A stretch of DNA of 64,000 bases, from the IMG/VR virus record IMGVR_UViG_3300024307_000003, positions 29,687 to 93,686 of that record. One strand, given 5' to 3'. Positions within the stretch are counted from its first letter, which is position 1. Every line of letters begins with the position of its first letter. The notes below the pieces were generated by a model. That model was given only the letters and a program-made list of their open reading frames with translations, ran no database searches and was not told the DNA's origin. Origin of the DNA: a virus. Made by a program: the position numbers and the translations under genes. This document shows positions 49,508-57,594 of the stretch, one piece after another.

Positions 49508-49867
49508 ATGGATTTTTATGGGTTGGATGATTTTCGATTGAAACTGGAGGAGCTTGGATACCGCTCTTATCCTGATCACTTAAAAAGTGATATGAATGAT
49601 TGCAATTGGATTGCTTGTAAACGTGTGCAGGAGCCTTGCAGGGAGTGCGAGACGAATGAACGTAAAGTCCAGTATGTCATCCACCCATACCACTTTACAA
49701 TACACAGCAACACACATAGAAGCTACACTCTGGAGATTGTTGGCGAACATGCCGGTGTATGGTATAAGTTAGAAGCCTACGGTTTGGACGTTGATACTCT
49801 GTCTAATATAAATGAAGTGGAATCCAAACTACTGAAAGCTTGGAATGCCTTGGGAGAACAAATATGA
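49508..49867 (+). CDS. Hypothetical protein
   Basis: The 119-residue product (MDFYGLDDFRLKLEELGYRS) contains a Cys pair region (CKRVQEPCRECETNERK) that may bind zinc, then beta strands (YTLEIVGEHAGVWYKLEAYG). It overlaps the next gene by four bases. Family unknown. Confidence 0.58.
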   Translation: MDFYGLDDFRLKLEELGYRSYPDHLKSDMNDCNWIACKRVQEPCRECETNERKVQYVIHPYHFTIHSNTHRSYTLEIVGEHAGVWYKLEAYGLDVDTLSNINEVESKLLKAWNALGEQI

Positions 49868-50070
49868 AAGCTAAAGAAATTAAAACAGAGATGATGACTG
49901 GAGTGTGTGATAAGCAAAACATCCACATGCTCATTGAGAGTTTGTATGGAAATAAGTTTTCATTCTCTTATATATGCACTGACGATGGTAAAACTGTGTT
50001 GCAGTTGTCTGTTGCACAATACTACGAGTCTGTTGTAGAAGACAATCCTCCTGAAGTGATGGTGGCCTAA
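49864..50070 (+). CDS. Hypothetical protein
   Basis: ATG 49864, with GGAG eight bases upstream, gives 68 residues (MKAKEIKTEMMTGVCDKQN...). No motif recognised. Its TAA overlaps the ATG of the short membrane-protein gene. Confidence 0.55.
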   Translation: MKAKEIKTEMMTGVCDKQNIHMLIESLYGNKFSFSYICTDDGKTVLQLSVAQYYESVVEDNPPEVMVA

Positions 50071-50222
50071 TGATTCCTGTAATCTTTACTTTCGTTGTTG
50101 TCGGGGCATTTCTTGGGTGTGTTGTTTGTCAGGGAATCTTGATAACCATCGTGTCTTGCATAGCCTACTTTCTATTGGATGATTGGCGGAATGAATATAA
50201 GGAGAGAGAAGATGACCTTTGA
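50070..50222 (+). CDS. Short two-segment membrane protein
   Basis: The 50-residue product has nearly continuous hydrophobic sequence: IPVIFTFVVVGAFLGCVVC, then ILITIVSCIAYFLL. A charged tail follows (DDWRNEYKEREDDL). TAATG coupling to the preceding gene supports translation. Function unknown. Confidence 0.55.
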   Translation: MIPVIFTFVVVGAFLGCVVCQGILITIVSCIAYFLLDDWRNEYKEREDDL

Positions 50223-50547
50223 AAAACTACCTCCACTGAAAAAGGGAGAGTTACATATCGGGTGTTTGAATTGTTCATCAGCAGCTCTTGTTGCTCCTAT
50301 GGATATGTTGATTGCTGTGGGATTTGGAGCAGCTTTTGTAACTAAGAATGATGAAATTATTTACAATGAGAGATATGCTGGAGAAGACGAAGAATATTGG
50401 ACAACGCAAGATGCAGAGAACCTTGCTAAACTTGATCCAGATAACGACTGGAGAATTGTGAAACACGGCCCTTTGCACGGAGAGACGTTCCAACGTCAAG
50501 GGGAAAATAACTGGGTGTGTGTTGAATCTAACGAGGGATTTGCATAA
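50212..50547 (+). CDS. Hypothetical protein
   Basis: ATG 50212, behind AAGGAGAGAG, gives 111 residues (MTFEKLPPLKKGELHIGCLN...). A hydrophobic segment VAPMDMLIAVGFGAAFVTKN is followed by an acidic region with WTTQDAENLAKLDPDNDW. Similar small phage proteins occur, but I cannot name the family. Confidence 0.57.
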   Translation: MTFEKLPPLKKGELHIGCLNCSSAALVAPMDMLIAVGFGAAFVTKNDEIIYNERYAGEDEEYWTTQDAENLAKLDPDNDWRIVKHGPLHGETFQRQGENNWVCVESNEGFA

Positions 50548-50548
50548 T

Positions 50549-50707
50549 ATGAGGTTACTCCATGTAGGAAAATGTGAATTCTGTGATCACACTAGGAAAG
50601 TAATAGAATTTGAGACGCGACCAAGAAGCGACTACCCTGATACTATTACGGTGTGTGAGGAGTGCCTAAAAGAAGGCTTGGAGAAGATCAATGACACAAA
50701 TAAATAA
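50549..50707 (+). CDS. Small zinc-ribbon protein
   Basis: ATG 50549 gives 52 residues with two CxxC pairs (CEFC near residue 8, CEEC near 37), a typical zinc ribbon. It probably binds nucleic acid or a partner protein. It overlaps the next start by 17 bases. Confidence 0.58.
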   Translation: MRLLHVGKCEFCDHTRKVIEFETRPRSDYPDTITVCEECLKEGLEKINDTNK

Positions 50708-51056
50708 AGAGTGGACAATTGAATCTTTGATCAACTCAATGTCCCACAAGGAAACGGTGGACTTTGCTTATTGGCTCTCCCACTTAACTGAGTATGGAGA
50801 GCAAGAGCTGTTGGACTTCTATCGTGATCATATCAATGGGGTGCAGAGCTTCCAATGCTTCTTCCGTCACACGCCTGTGCGTTCTCTCTCGTTTTATTCA
50901 AACGAAGGTATGTATGTTGTGTGTAAAGGAAAGACATTAGAAGACGCTGTTCGTAATTATAAACGTGAATTCGATAAGACACGCTGGAAGGCAGTGGAGT
51001 TCATTACACACGTTGTAAACAAGAACACGCAAGGAGAGAAGAGTGCAAACAATTAA
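50691..51056 (+). CDS. Hypothetical protein
   Basis: The 121-residue product (MTQINKEWTIESLINSMSHK) is helical, then FFRHTPVRSLSFYSNEGMYVVC and TLEDAVRNYKREFDK. GGAG precedes ATG. No domain recognised. It overlaps the nucleotidyltransferase-like gene by 14 bases. Confidence 0.58.
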   Translation: MTQINKEWTIESLINSMSHKETVDFAYWLSHLTEYGEQELLDFYRDHINGVQSFQCFFRHTPVRSLSFYSNEGMYVVCKGKTLEDAVRNYKREFDKTRWKAVEFITHVVNKNTQGEKSANN

Positions 51057-52218
51057 GAATGAACGTCTCACTAAAACAATACAATCTAGTTTGGGGAATG
51101 TCTATGATCTCCTGAAGGAAGAGAAAGCTTTCCTTGCTGGGGGAGCTATTACATCCCTGTTCTGTAATCGTGAAATCAACGATTGGGACATTTACTTCCG
51201 TAGTAAGTGGAGCGCAGGTCGTGTGGCGCTTGACGCATACGAGGACAATGAGTTCTTAAGTTCTCATGAGTTGTTGTTTAATAGTTTGACAGGAAAGAGC
51301 CTGATGTGCACTAGCACTGAGACACAAGCTTCCATTCAACTTATTACATTCCAATATTTCAAAGACGTTGCATCTTTGTTTAATACCTTTGATTTCACTG
51401 TTTGTATGGGAGCTTATGACTTCGAAACGGAGACGTTTATCCTGCATCCGGATTTTATGATGCACAATAGTCAACGTTTCTTGAAGTACAACCCTAAGAC
51501 AGCTTATCCTATGATTTCTGCTCTTCGTGTTCAGAAGTATGTAGACAAAGGCTACACTATATCCAAGCTAGAGATGATGCGAATTCTAGCTACTATCTCC
51601 CAGATCAAGATAGACTCTTGGGGAGACGCAGAAGAACACCTTGGTGGTATGTATGCTCAAACCATTACACAGCTTGAAGAGGCTAATGGGGAGTTCTCGA
51701 TGGATGCTCTGCTGGAAGCTTTAGGTAAAGAGCTGTATAGAGACTCTGTTCTTCAGCAGCTCCCAACTTCCGTTGATCTTAGGGAAGTGATGAAGCACCT
51801 GAGTATTCCTGATTTGGAAGAGCATATAGACAAACAGCACGCAGAGAAAGAAGAGAAGTATGGTAAGTATTACTACAAACGCATAGGTCAGGACTTCAAG
51901 AGCACTAACAATCCTCGCAATGTACTGCCTATCGAATACAAGGAAGGCGAAATAGTCAATGGCGGTAGGAACGGAATCTATTGTAGAAAGTGGGATCGTA
52001 TAGAGCAAGTGGCAACAGAATATAAAGGACCATTTTTCGTTGTAATGGAAAAAGCAGATGAGGTTTGCTACTGGAACGGTGCTTCTCTTATAGGTGATGT
52101 CCGAGTTTTGAAGATAGTGCCTTGGAGTGGTTGTGAAGCTCTGGAATATCGTCAGATGTACAAGAGTGATATATTGAATATGTTGGAGGCTGAAGATGAA
52201 GCCAATGTTAGCTTGTGA
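51043..52218 (+). CDS. Nucleotidyltransferase-fold protein
   Basis: Starts at GTG 51043 behind GGAGAGAAGA. Of 391 residues, the N-terminal part shows the polymerase-beta superfamily pattern: AFLAGGAITSLF (GG at 33-34), then NDWDIYF with Asp47 and Asp49. Further strands (FDFTVCMGAYD) may give the third acid. The rest is helical with a C-terminal beta domain. It overlaps the ligase gene by 23 bases. Such folds modify RNA, tRNA or proteins; the substrate cannot be read from sequence. Confidence 0.62.
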   Translation: MQTIKNERLTKTIQSSLGNVYDLLKEEKAFLAGGAITSLFCNREINDWDIYFRSKWSAGRVALDAYEDNEFLSSHELLFNSLTGKSLMCTSTETQASIQLITFQYFKDVASLFNTFDFTVCMGAYDFETETFILHPDFMMHNSQRFLKYNPKTAYPMISALRVQKYVDKGYTISKLEMMRILATISQIKIDSWGDAEEHLGGMYAQTITQLEEANGEFSMDALLEALGKELYRDSVLQQLPTSVDLREVMKHLSIPDLEEHIDKQHAEKEEKYGKYYYKRIGQDFKSTNNPRNVLPIEYKEGEIVNGGRNGIYCRKWDRIEQVATEYKGPFFVVMEKADEVCYWNGASLIGDVRVLKIVPWSGCEALEYRQMYKSDILNMLEAEDEANVSL

Positions 52219-53098
52219 TATTGATTTTGACAAAGCACAATACCCGTTATGGGGTTTTCCTAAGCTTGATGGAGTACGAGCTAGTAATTACAACGGAAAA
52301 CTATTAGCCCGAAGCATGGAGCCGCATGAGAACTTGTTTACAACAAACAAATACTCTGGACCATTATTTTCTGGATTAGATGGGGAGCTTGTTGTAGGTT
52401 CTCCAATAGCAGAGGATGTTCTGAACAAGACCTCCTCAGCAACAAGAACTATAAACTGGGAAGGGAATATTTCTTGGTATGTATTCGATTTCATAGGCAA
52501 CTGTATAAACACAAACCCTTCATACGAAGAACGATACAACGCTCTCTTGTATGTTGTAGAAGACTCTAATCTTGCTAAACATAATGTCTATGTTTTAAAC
52601 TACAAAATTGTGAATAGTAAAGAAGAAGCTATTGACTTCTACAAGTCTTGCCTTACCGAAGGATACGAGGGAGCTATCTTTCGTAACCCTAAAGCTAAAC
52701 GAAAGAACGGAAGGTCTTCTGTGAAGTACAACGACTTTCTGAGAGCTAAGCCACAATCAGACAAAGAAGCAAGGATTGTTAGTGTCTACGAGGCTATGGA
52801 AAATCGGAATGAAGCTAAGACAAACGCACTAGGAAGAACAGAGCGAAGCTCCCACAAAGAAAACCTTGTAGGAAAGAACACTCTTGGTGGTATGGTGGGG
52901 ATTGATTTAGAGACAGGACAACAGATCAACATAGCGCCGGGAAAGTTGCTTCACAGTGAACGAGAACACCTGTGGCACAACCAGCAAGAGATTGTAGGAA
53001 AGATTGTTAAATACAGAAGTATGGATAAGGGCGTTAAAGACAAACCCCGTTTCGCTAGGTTCATTTCCTTTAGAAGTGAGAGGGATATGTCCAAATGA
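52196..53098 (+). CDS. ATP-dependent DNA ligase
   Basis: The protein has 300 residues. The adenylation motif KxDG appears as FPKLDGVRAS with Lys23. Motif III-like WYVFDFIG, motif IV EGYEGAIFR and motif V VKYNDFLRAK follow. The C-terminal OB domain starts near residue 210. The length suits a compact T7-type ligase. It seals nicks during replication or repair. Confidence 0.85.
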   Translation: MKPMLACDIDFDKAQYPLWGFPKLDGVRASNYNGKLLARSMEPHENLFTTNKYSGPLFSGLDGELVVGSPIAEDVLNKTSSATRTINWEGNISWYVFDFIGNCINTNPSYEERYNALLYVVEDSNLAKHNVYVLNYKIVNSKEEAIDFYKSCLTEGYEGAIFRNPKAKRKNGRSSVKYNDFLRAKPQSDKEARIVSVYEAMENRNEAKTNALGRTERSSHKENLVGKNTLGGMVGIDLETGQQINIAPGKLLHSEREHLWHNQQEIVGKIVKYRSMDKGVKDKPRFARFISFRSERDMSK

Positions 53099-53391
53099 CT
53101 GTAACTCCCGCAAAGACGTACAAGGATTTATTTAAACAATTTAATTGTCTTCTGGATATGTACAATAGGACGGAAGAAATGTTCTATACACAACAAAACA
53201 AGTTAGAACAAGAGAGACAAGAAAGAAAATTCCTGTCTCAAATTCTTGATGATATAGCTGATGTTGTGTTAAAAACAACAGGGCATGTCTGGCACGAAGA
53301 TGTGTATTATGACTCTCTGTTTGATCTGTTCAGAGATACAGTGGGAGTTGAATTTGGAGAAGGAGAGGCTAATGATTCCACAATCAATTGA
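53095..53391 (+). CDS. Hypothetical coiled-coil protein
   Basis: The 98-residue helical protein (YNRTEEMFYTQQNKLEQERQ) overlaps the ligase stop (ATGA). The second half may form a domain (DDIADVVLKTTGHVWHEDVY). No family recognised. Confidence 0.58.
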   Translation: MTVTPAKTYKDLFKQFNCLLDMYNRTEEMFYTQQNKLEQERQERKFLSQILDDIADVVLKTTGHVWHEDVYYDSLFDLFRDTVGVEFGEGEANDSTIN

Positions 53392-53689
53392 AGAAGCTAT
53401 TACAAACATTCTGACTTGGGAAGACTTGGAAGATGTGATAAACCAATCTCTCGAAGAGTTCTCTGCTGTTTCACACTTCACAGCCGGAAGATGGATTCGG
53501 AATCAATGGGGACTGTGGCAACAAGAAGGGGGTCTTTACAAAGAGCTTAAAGGTCTTGGATTGACACACGCAGACGACATGAGCGGATATATCTTCACTC
53601 TCGTATGGTGCACCTATCATGATAAGCCATTTAATATGGAAGGGGTCATAGCACAATATAAAGAGCATTGGGATACTTATGGGAATTAA
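53372..53689 (+). CDS. Conserved phage protein with IRNQWGLW core
   Basis: ATG 53372 with GGAG upstream is preferred to 53285. The 105-residue product has IPQSIEEAITNIL, then HFTAGRWIRNQWGLW and LGLTHADDMSGYIF. I recognise this combination from small uncharacterised bacterial and phage proteins. Function unknown. It overlaps both neighbours. Confidence 0.65.
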   Translation: MIPQSIEEAITNILTWEDLEDVINQSLEEFSAVSHFTAGRWIRNQWGLWQQEGGLYKELKGLGLTHADDMSGYIFTLVWCTYHDKPFNMEGVIAQYKEHWDTYGN

Positions 53690-54251
53690 CTATTGGATAG
53701 GTATTGGTAGTAGAGATATAACACAGGAAGAATACCAATGGGCTGTTCTCGTAGGGGAACAGCTCACTCGTCGTTATGGGATGGTTCTTCGTAGTGGAGG
53801 TGCCGGAGGAGCTGACACAGCTTTCCAGCATGGCGTGTGTAATGTGGACTTCCGTAGGTGTGAGATATGGATACCGTGGGAAGGGTTTCTCCCTGAACAA
53901 GTACATCCAGATTTCGGCGGTTGTGAATATATTGTTGCTGGATACAAAAGAACCCTTGATGCTGGATGGTTTTACACTGAATACACAAACATTATGCCTT
54001 GGTTCAGCAATATGAAAGCAAGTAATCAACTACTTCATGGAAGAAATTATTATCAGGTGGTGGGGAAAGAGAAAGCACCAAAATCCTCTGTCTGCATCTT
54101 CATAGCCGACGAGAACAGCAACGGCGACATCTCAGGAGGCACTAGGAGCGCTGTTCTAGTAGCTAGGCACTACAAGATACCCACTTACAATTTACGCAAT
54201 ACAGAACAGCGTGAGAAGCTGTTCAGCCTTATAGGAGTAGAGTATGCCTAG
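53679..54251 (+). CDS. SLOG/DprA-like Rossmann-fold protein
   Basis: The protein has 190 residues. GIGSRD at the first strand and VLRSGGAGGADTAFQ (about 36-50) form the nucleotide-binding signature of the SLOG superfamily (DprA/Smf and YspA relatives). The C-terminal VCIFIADENSNGDISGGTRSAV carries the second SGGT-type loop. Relatives bind nucleotide-derived ligands or single-stranded DNA. Frequent in phages, role unknown. Confidence 0.72.
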   Translation: MGINYWIGIGSRDITQEEYQWAVLVGEQLTRRYGMVLRSGGAGGADTAFQHGVCNVDFRRCEIWIPWEGFLPEQVHPDFGGCEYIVAGYKRTLDAGWFYTEYTNIMPWFSNMKASNQLLHGRNYYQVVGKEKAPKSSVCIFIADENSNGDISGGTRSAVLVARHYKIPTYNLRNTEQREKLFSLIGVEYA

Positions 54252-54615
54252 CTTCGAACGAGACAGGGAGTGTGGTGCAGCACCGGGAGTCTGTGGTTGG
54301 TTAGCTTGCCGATATTCTCCCGGCTGTGGATGTGGAGGGAGTACATACGAAGACCCCTTACCTCCAACAATACCTTCAGAATATGAGAATAAATACACAT
54401 ACACGCCTGTTTCTAGGTGGAAGTCAATTTATTTTAATAATCCTAGAAAAGTTCCTATTGGATATGGCCTAGAGGTTACGATAGGAGATAAAACTTTCCT
54501 ATTGAATAAACCATTAAAATTTAAGATTGTTGGAAAACAGAATGTCGTATTTCTTGAAGAGTTAGAACAGTACAACACCATTAGAGATGTATTTATTGAG
54601 GTTACAGGAGCGTGA
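54244..54615 (+). CDS. Hypothetical Cys-rich N-terminus protein
   Basis: The 123-residue product has four to six cysteines in its first 32 residues (RECGAAPGVCGWLACRYSPG), possibly a metal site. A Pro-rich linker and a beta domain (YGLEVTIGDKTFLLNKPLKF) follow. No family recognised. It overlaps the previous gene by eight bases. Confidence 0.57.
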   Translation: MPSFERDRECGAAPGVCGWLACRYSPGCGCGGSTYEDPLPPTIPSEYENKYTYTPVSRWKSIYFNNPRKVPIGYGLEVTIGDKTFLLNKPLKFKIVGKQNVVFLEELEQYNTIRDVFIEVTGA

Positions 54616-54616
54616 T

Positions 54617-54859
54617 ATGGACAGTGAAGCATTGAAACTTAAGATAGGAAACCTGCCAACAATAAAGAGCGATGTGTTTGAAGACAATATTGCAACAGCT
54701 TTATGTTGTTATTTTGAACGTCATTGTGATAGGCCCATTGACGATCCAGATGATGAAGATTGTCCGGGATGGGGTGTATGGGTAGTGGAGAAAATGAATG
54801 AACTGATAGATAGTATAGTTGATGCTGTTATCGAACATTTAGAAGAGGAAAAGGAATGA
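54617..54859 (+). CDS. Hypothetical acidic protein
   Basis: ATG 54617, behind AGGAG, gives 80 residues. It is strongly acidic (PIDDPDDEDCPGWGVWVVEK, ending HLEEEKE) and could act as a DNA mimic or inhibitor, though there is no direct evidence. It overlaps the next start by four bases. Confidence 0.55.
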   Translation: MDSEALKLKIGNLPTIKSDVFEDNIATALCCYFERHCDRPIDDPDDEDCPGWGVWVVEKMNELIDSIVDAVIEHLEEEKE

Positions 54860-55083
54860 CACTAACAATAGAACAAATTAAAGAACACCTACTGAAAGGG
54901 AAGTGTGTATCTGTTAATCCTGTTTGGAGATATGGTCTTGGTAAGAGTCTTACTTGGGGTTGGACTGGATGTTCCAGCGATCCGGGGTGTTGTGAAGACT
55001 CTTTTAATACACTAGAAGAACTTCTGGAAAGTATTCTGGAAAGATGCGATGGAGATTTAAGTGAAGTCGGGCTTGAGCAGTAA
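54856..55083 (+). CDS. Hypothetical protein
   Basis: The 75-residue product (MTLTIEQIKEHLLKGKCVSV) has a short Cys/Gly-rich middle (WTGCSSDPGCCEDSFNTLEEL). No domain recognised. It belongs to the run of overlapping small genes before the second phosphoesterase. Confidence 0.55.
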   Translation: MTLTIEQIKEHLLKGKCVSVNPVWRYGLGKSLTWGWTGCSSDPGCCEDSFNTLEELLESILERCDGDLSEVGLEQ

Positions 55084-55093
55084 AGGAGACAAT

Positions 55094-55306
55094 ATGTGGA
55101 TTTGTTATGATGAAGAGAAACCAAAGACTCCCGGTTGGTATGCCGTTCTGTATTGCTGGGAGATTCAGGAAGGAGTTTTTAACCAAGCTAGCTACTGGAA
55201 TGACGGGTGGGATGAAAAGCTCCCTATTGGCTTCTGGTGGGGTCCGTTCGACACAGCACAAGAAGCTGAAGAGTACGCAGAAGAATCTAATTGGGATAAT
55301 AGGTGA
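55094..55306 (+). CDS. Hypothetical protein
   Basis: ATG 55094, behind AAAGGAGA, gives 70 residues (MWICYDEEKPKTPGWYAVL, ASYWNDGWDEKLPIGFWWGP). This resembles small DUF551-like phage proteins that start with a W-x-P-x(n)-P-x-PGWY pattern. Function unknown. Confidence 0.6.
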   Translation: MWICYDEEKPKTPGWYAVLYCWEIQEGVFNQASYWNDGWDEKLPIGFWWGPFDTAQEAEEYAEESNWDNR

Positions 55307-55815
55307 TGGCAGGATTATATTTTGCTTCTGACTTCCACTTAGATCATAAGAACATCGGAAAGTACAGATTGGAAGTAAGGGACGCACAAGATAACGAAGA
55401 ACGAATAGAGAAGGTTTGGAAGACAACAATCACTAAACGTGATCTTGTGTATTGTCTTGGGGATATGTGTTTCTCTGAAGCTTCGCTAGATCGTTTTAAG
55501 ACATGGCCCGGAAGGAAGATACTGATATGTGGAAATCACGACAGGGATCACCTGTCTATGCAACAATTAGTGGATTCCTTTGATGAAGTGTATTCTCTGC
55601 TAAAGTACAAAGAGTTCTGGTTGTCACACCCTCCAATACACTCTGATGAGCTACGTGGTAGATATAATCTACACGGTCACTTACACTACCACACAGTTAA
55701 AGATTGGAGATATTATAACTGTTGTGTTGAACACGGTATACTTCATTCTCTGCAAGAGGTAAGAGATGTACTAGAACAACGGAAGAAACAAAGAGAATAT
55801 GAATATGGACTTTAA
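55306..55815 (+). CDS. Calcineurin-like phosphoesterase (copy 2)
   Basis: ATG 55306 is preferred; GTG one codon upstream is possible. The 169-residue protein has FASDFHLDHKN, YCLGDMCF, KILICGNHDRDH and LHGHLHYHT: the complete metallophosphoesterase set. It is paralogous to the leftward 45635-46144 product. It ends the rightward gene block and is followed by a bidirectional terminator. Confidence 0.8.
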   Translation: MAGLYFASDFHLDHKNIGKYRLEVRDAQDNEERIEKVWKTTITKRDLVYCLGDMCFSEASLDRFKTWPGRKILICGNHDRDHLSMQQLVDSFDEVYSLLKYKEFWLSHPPIHSDELRGRYNLHGHLHYHTVKDWRYYNCCVEHGILHSLQEVRDVLEQRKKQREYEYGL

Positions 55816-55822
55816 GCCAAAG

Positions 55823-55850
55823 AAGGGAGCTAAACGCTCCCTTTCTGTTT
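55823..55850. terminator. Bidirectional intrinsic terminator
   Basis: AAGGGAGC-TAAAC-GCTCCCTT followed by TCTGTTTTG lies between the convergent 55815 and 55830 gene ends. Its stem (GGGAGC/GCTCCC) is nearly identical to the terminator at 45609. Confidence 0.85.
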
Positions 55851-56105
55851 TGCTTTATAATAACAAACATGCCAAAGCCATACAGCGTTAGTTAGAACGA
55901 TAGCCATACCCCCGTACCAACTGAGGTACTGTTCAAGGTTGTAGTAATAAAATAAATTCCATACACCCCAACTCGTAAAGAACACAGTCACCTTCGGATC
56001 AACTCCCTTTACAACCTTGTCTTTACGTATTTGAAAGATATTGGAACAAATCGACACCGCCCCAAACAATTCAAAGCAACCATTTACTAAATCTGGAATG
56101 TTCAA
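55830..56105 (-). CDS. Small polytopic membrane protein
   Basis: The 91-residue protein has three hydrophobic segments: FELFGAVSICSNIFQI, VTVFFTSWGVWNLFYYY and YGGMAIVLTNAVWLWHVCYY. A basic tail follows (KAKQKGSV). The layout resembles PQ-loop-like small phage membrane proteins. Role unknown. Confidence 0.65.
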   Translation of the reverse strand: MNIPDLVNGCFELFGAVSICSNIFQIRKDKVVKGVDPKVTVFFTSWGVWNLFYYYNLEQYLSWYGGMAIVLTNAVWLWHVCYYKAKQKGSV

Positions 56106-56185
56106 TATTAAACTCCTTATTTTGTTTGTTCAATTACAATTTTAAATCCATCTTTACATCTATCGTCATACTTTTTGCAAGTGTT

Positions 56186-56479
56186 TTACGTTTTTTCGTT
56201 CTCTCTTTCAGCCTTAAATTCTTCTATTGTTTTTTCATCAGGTTTAAGTGGCATCAAATACTTCGCTGGTGTGCAGTTGCTAACACTATTGTCTTTATAC
56301 ACAAGAGAAGGGGAGCAAACCCAGAGGTCTACTCCCGCTATATCATCAGGATTCTCACAATGCTCAATACGAAGGCGTTGCCCAGAACGGTAGAAAGCAA
56401 CAGTAGTGACAATCTGATTGCCTACTAGACAAGGGCTGAAAGCAAGACAGAGCTGGTTTGGATAAATATCTCTGCTCAT
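56186..56479 (-). CDS. Hypothetical protein
   Basis: The 97-residue product (MSRDIYPNQLCLAFSPCLVG) has GGAG before ATG. It contains FYRSGQRLRIEHCENPDDIAG and an acidic-basic tail (FKAERENEKT). It follows the coiled-coil gene without a gap. The 80 bases between it and the membrane-protein gene hold nothing I recognise. Confidence 0.55.
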   Translation of the reverse strand: MSRDIYPNQLCLAFSPCLVGNQIVTTVAFYRSGQRLRIEHCENPDDIAGVDLWVCSPSLVYKDNSVSNCTPAKYLMPLKPDEKTIEEFKAERENEKT

Positions 56480-56480
56480 A

Positions 56481-56945
56481 TTAATACTCCAAACTATCTA
56501 GTCTATGAGATGCTTCACGAAGCTCTTGCTGAATACTTCTAATGTCATCATTCAATGAAGAGATTTCATTCTCATATCCAGTAATATCAGATTCCAAACT
56601 TTCTACTTCTTCCTGTAGACAAGTGACTTCAGATTGAGCGCTATCAAGTTCGTTCTCTAGCTCACTGATTCGTTCTTCTGCTGTCTCTAGCTCTTCTTGG
56701 AGCTTCTCAGCTTCTTTCTCCCAATGGCTTCCCCACTCCCTAATCTCAGAATTAGCAGAGCGAATATCTTCAATAGCATCTACAAGAAGTCCTTTTGTAC
56801 TGGTCCAAGAGTAAAGACCTTTCTTACTGAAGAAGTAATCAAGAATATCTTCATAAGGTTCTTCTTGCTTTAATCTTTGTTCTAAATCTCTAAGTTCTCT
56901 GATTAGATCATCAATCATTGGACAAGTTTGTTTAGGCTCTTTCAT
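56481..56945 (-). CDS. Long coiled-coil protein
   Basis: ATG 56945, behind AGGAGATTAAGA, gives 154 residues. From about residue 75 to the end it is a continuous heptad helix (EEVESLESDITGYENEISSL and similar). The N-terminal part (DDLIRELRDLEQRLKQ) is also helical. It could be a scaffold or structural spacer for a complex. Function unknown. Confidence 0.6.
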   Translation of the reverse strand: MKEPKQTCPMIDDLIRELRDLEQRLKQEEPYEDILDYFFSKKGLYSWTSTKGLLVDAIEDIRSANSEIREWGSHWEKEAEKLQEELETAEERISELENELDSAQSEVTCLQEEVESLESDITGYENEISSLNDDIRSIQQELREASHRLDSLEY

Positions 56946-57171
56946 TCTTAATCTCCTTAGTCTTTTTAAAAACAAGGTATGAATTCCAAACAGAGTTTCT
57001 ACCTGTATAGCAAAACTCCCATCCCCTCTCTTTTAAAAATTTATCCAGAATATCTAATGTAGGTCGCATAGTACAATTGGAAATTAAAATATAACATTCA
57101 GACTCCTCTCCTATATCGTATTCAAAAGTTGGAATTTCTTTCGGTTTGTCCTTTATCTTAAATGGCCACAC
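56932..57171 (-). CDS. Hypothetical protein
   Basis: Starts at GTG 57171, eight bases after GAGGAGG. The 79-residue product (MWPFKIKDKPKEIPTFEYDI, then LDKFLKERGWEFCYTGRN) has no recognised motif. It overlaps the coiled-coil gene by 14 bases. Confidence 0.57.
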   Translation of the reverse strand: MWPFKIKDKPKEIPTFEYDIGEESECYILISNCTMRPTLDILDKFLKERGWEFCYTGRNSVWNSYLVFKKTKEIKNERA

Positions 57172-57214
57172 TTAACGTTCCTCCTCTATGGCAATCAAAT
57201 AACCAATTAGTGTT

Positions 57215-57355
57215 TTAAATTCTTCGTGTCTCTCTAGGAAAGATAAAGCTATCCTGAACAGCATACACACATTCATTTCCCGGAAACACTATCTTCCCAT
57301 CTGTCGTCTTAGCTGTCTCTGCTATCTTCATTAGGTTGTTTACTTTTCTGTTCAT
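57215..57355 (-). CDS. Hypothetical 46-residue protein
   Basis: A strong AAAGGAGAA site precedes ATG 57355, which lies inside the end of the 57309-57584 gene in another frame. The product (MNRKVNNLMKIAETAKTTDG..., VFPGNECVYAVQDSFIFP) is small and unrecognised. It fills most of the gap between neighbouring genes, which supports it. Confidence 0.5.
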   Translation of the reverse strand: MNRKVNNLMKIAETAKTTDGKIVFPGNECVYAVQDSFIFPRETRRI

Positions 57356-57584
57356 TTCTCCTTTCCTTTCGTTTATCATATTTAGTCAACCACTTACTAA
57401 ACTCAGGCCACACAGGATCATCCTCATCTTCTGGCCAATAAGGACATTCTTCTCCGTTCTTAATTGTGTAGAAGCTAGGACCGCAGTAATCGTGGAAGCT
57501 TACCCAGATGTATCTGTTCCCTACGTGGAGTCTTCCCCAAGGATTGACACAGACAATCCCGTTAGGTATTCGAATACAAGTCAT
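57309..57584 (-). CDS. Hypothetical protein
   Basis: The 91-residue product (MTCIRIPNGIVCVNPWGRLH) has GAGGAGG upstream. It has several aromatic-Cys segments (YIWVSFHDYCGPSFYTIKNG) and a basic tail (DKRKERRNEQKSKQ). Similar short phage proteins begin the same way, with C-x-P-x-G-I-V-C. Function unknown. Confidence 0.6.
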   Translation of the reverse strand: MTCIRIPNGIVCVNPWGRLHVGNRYIWVSFHDYCGPSFYTIKNGEECPYWPEDEDDPVWPEFSKWLTKYDKRKERRNEQKSKQPNEDSRDS

Positions 57585-57594
57585 CTTATCCTCC

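Noticed and set aside
56126-56428. A 100-codon rightward frame opposite the 97-residue leftward gene
   Set aside because: The leftward frame has a ribosome site, fits tightly against the upstream gene and belongs to a leftward operon; the rightward frame is Phe/Ile-rich mirror sequence.
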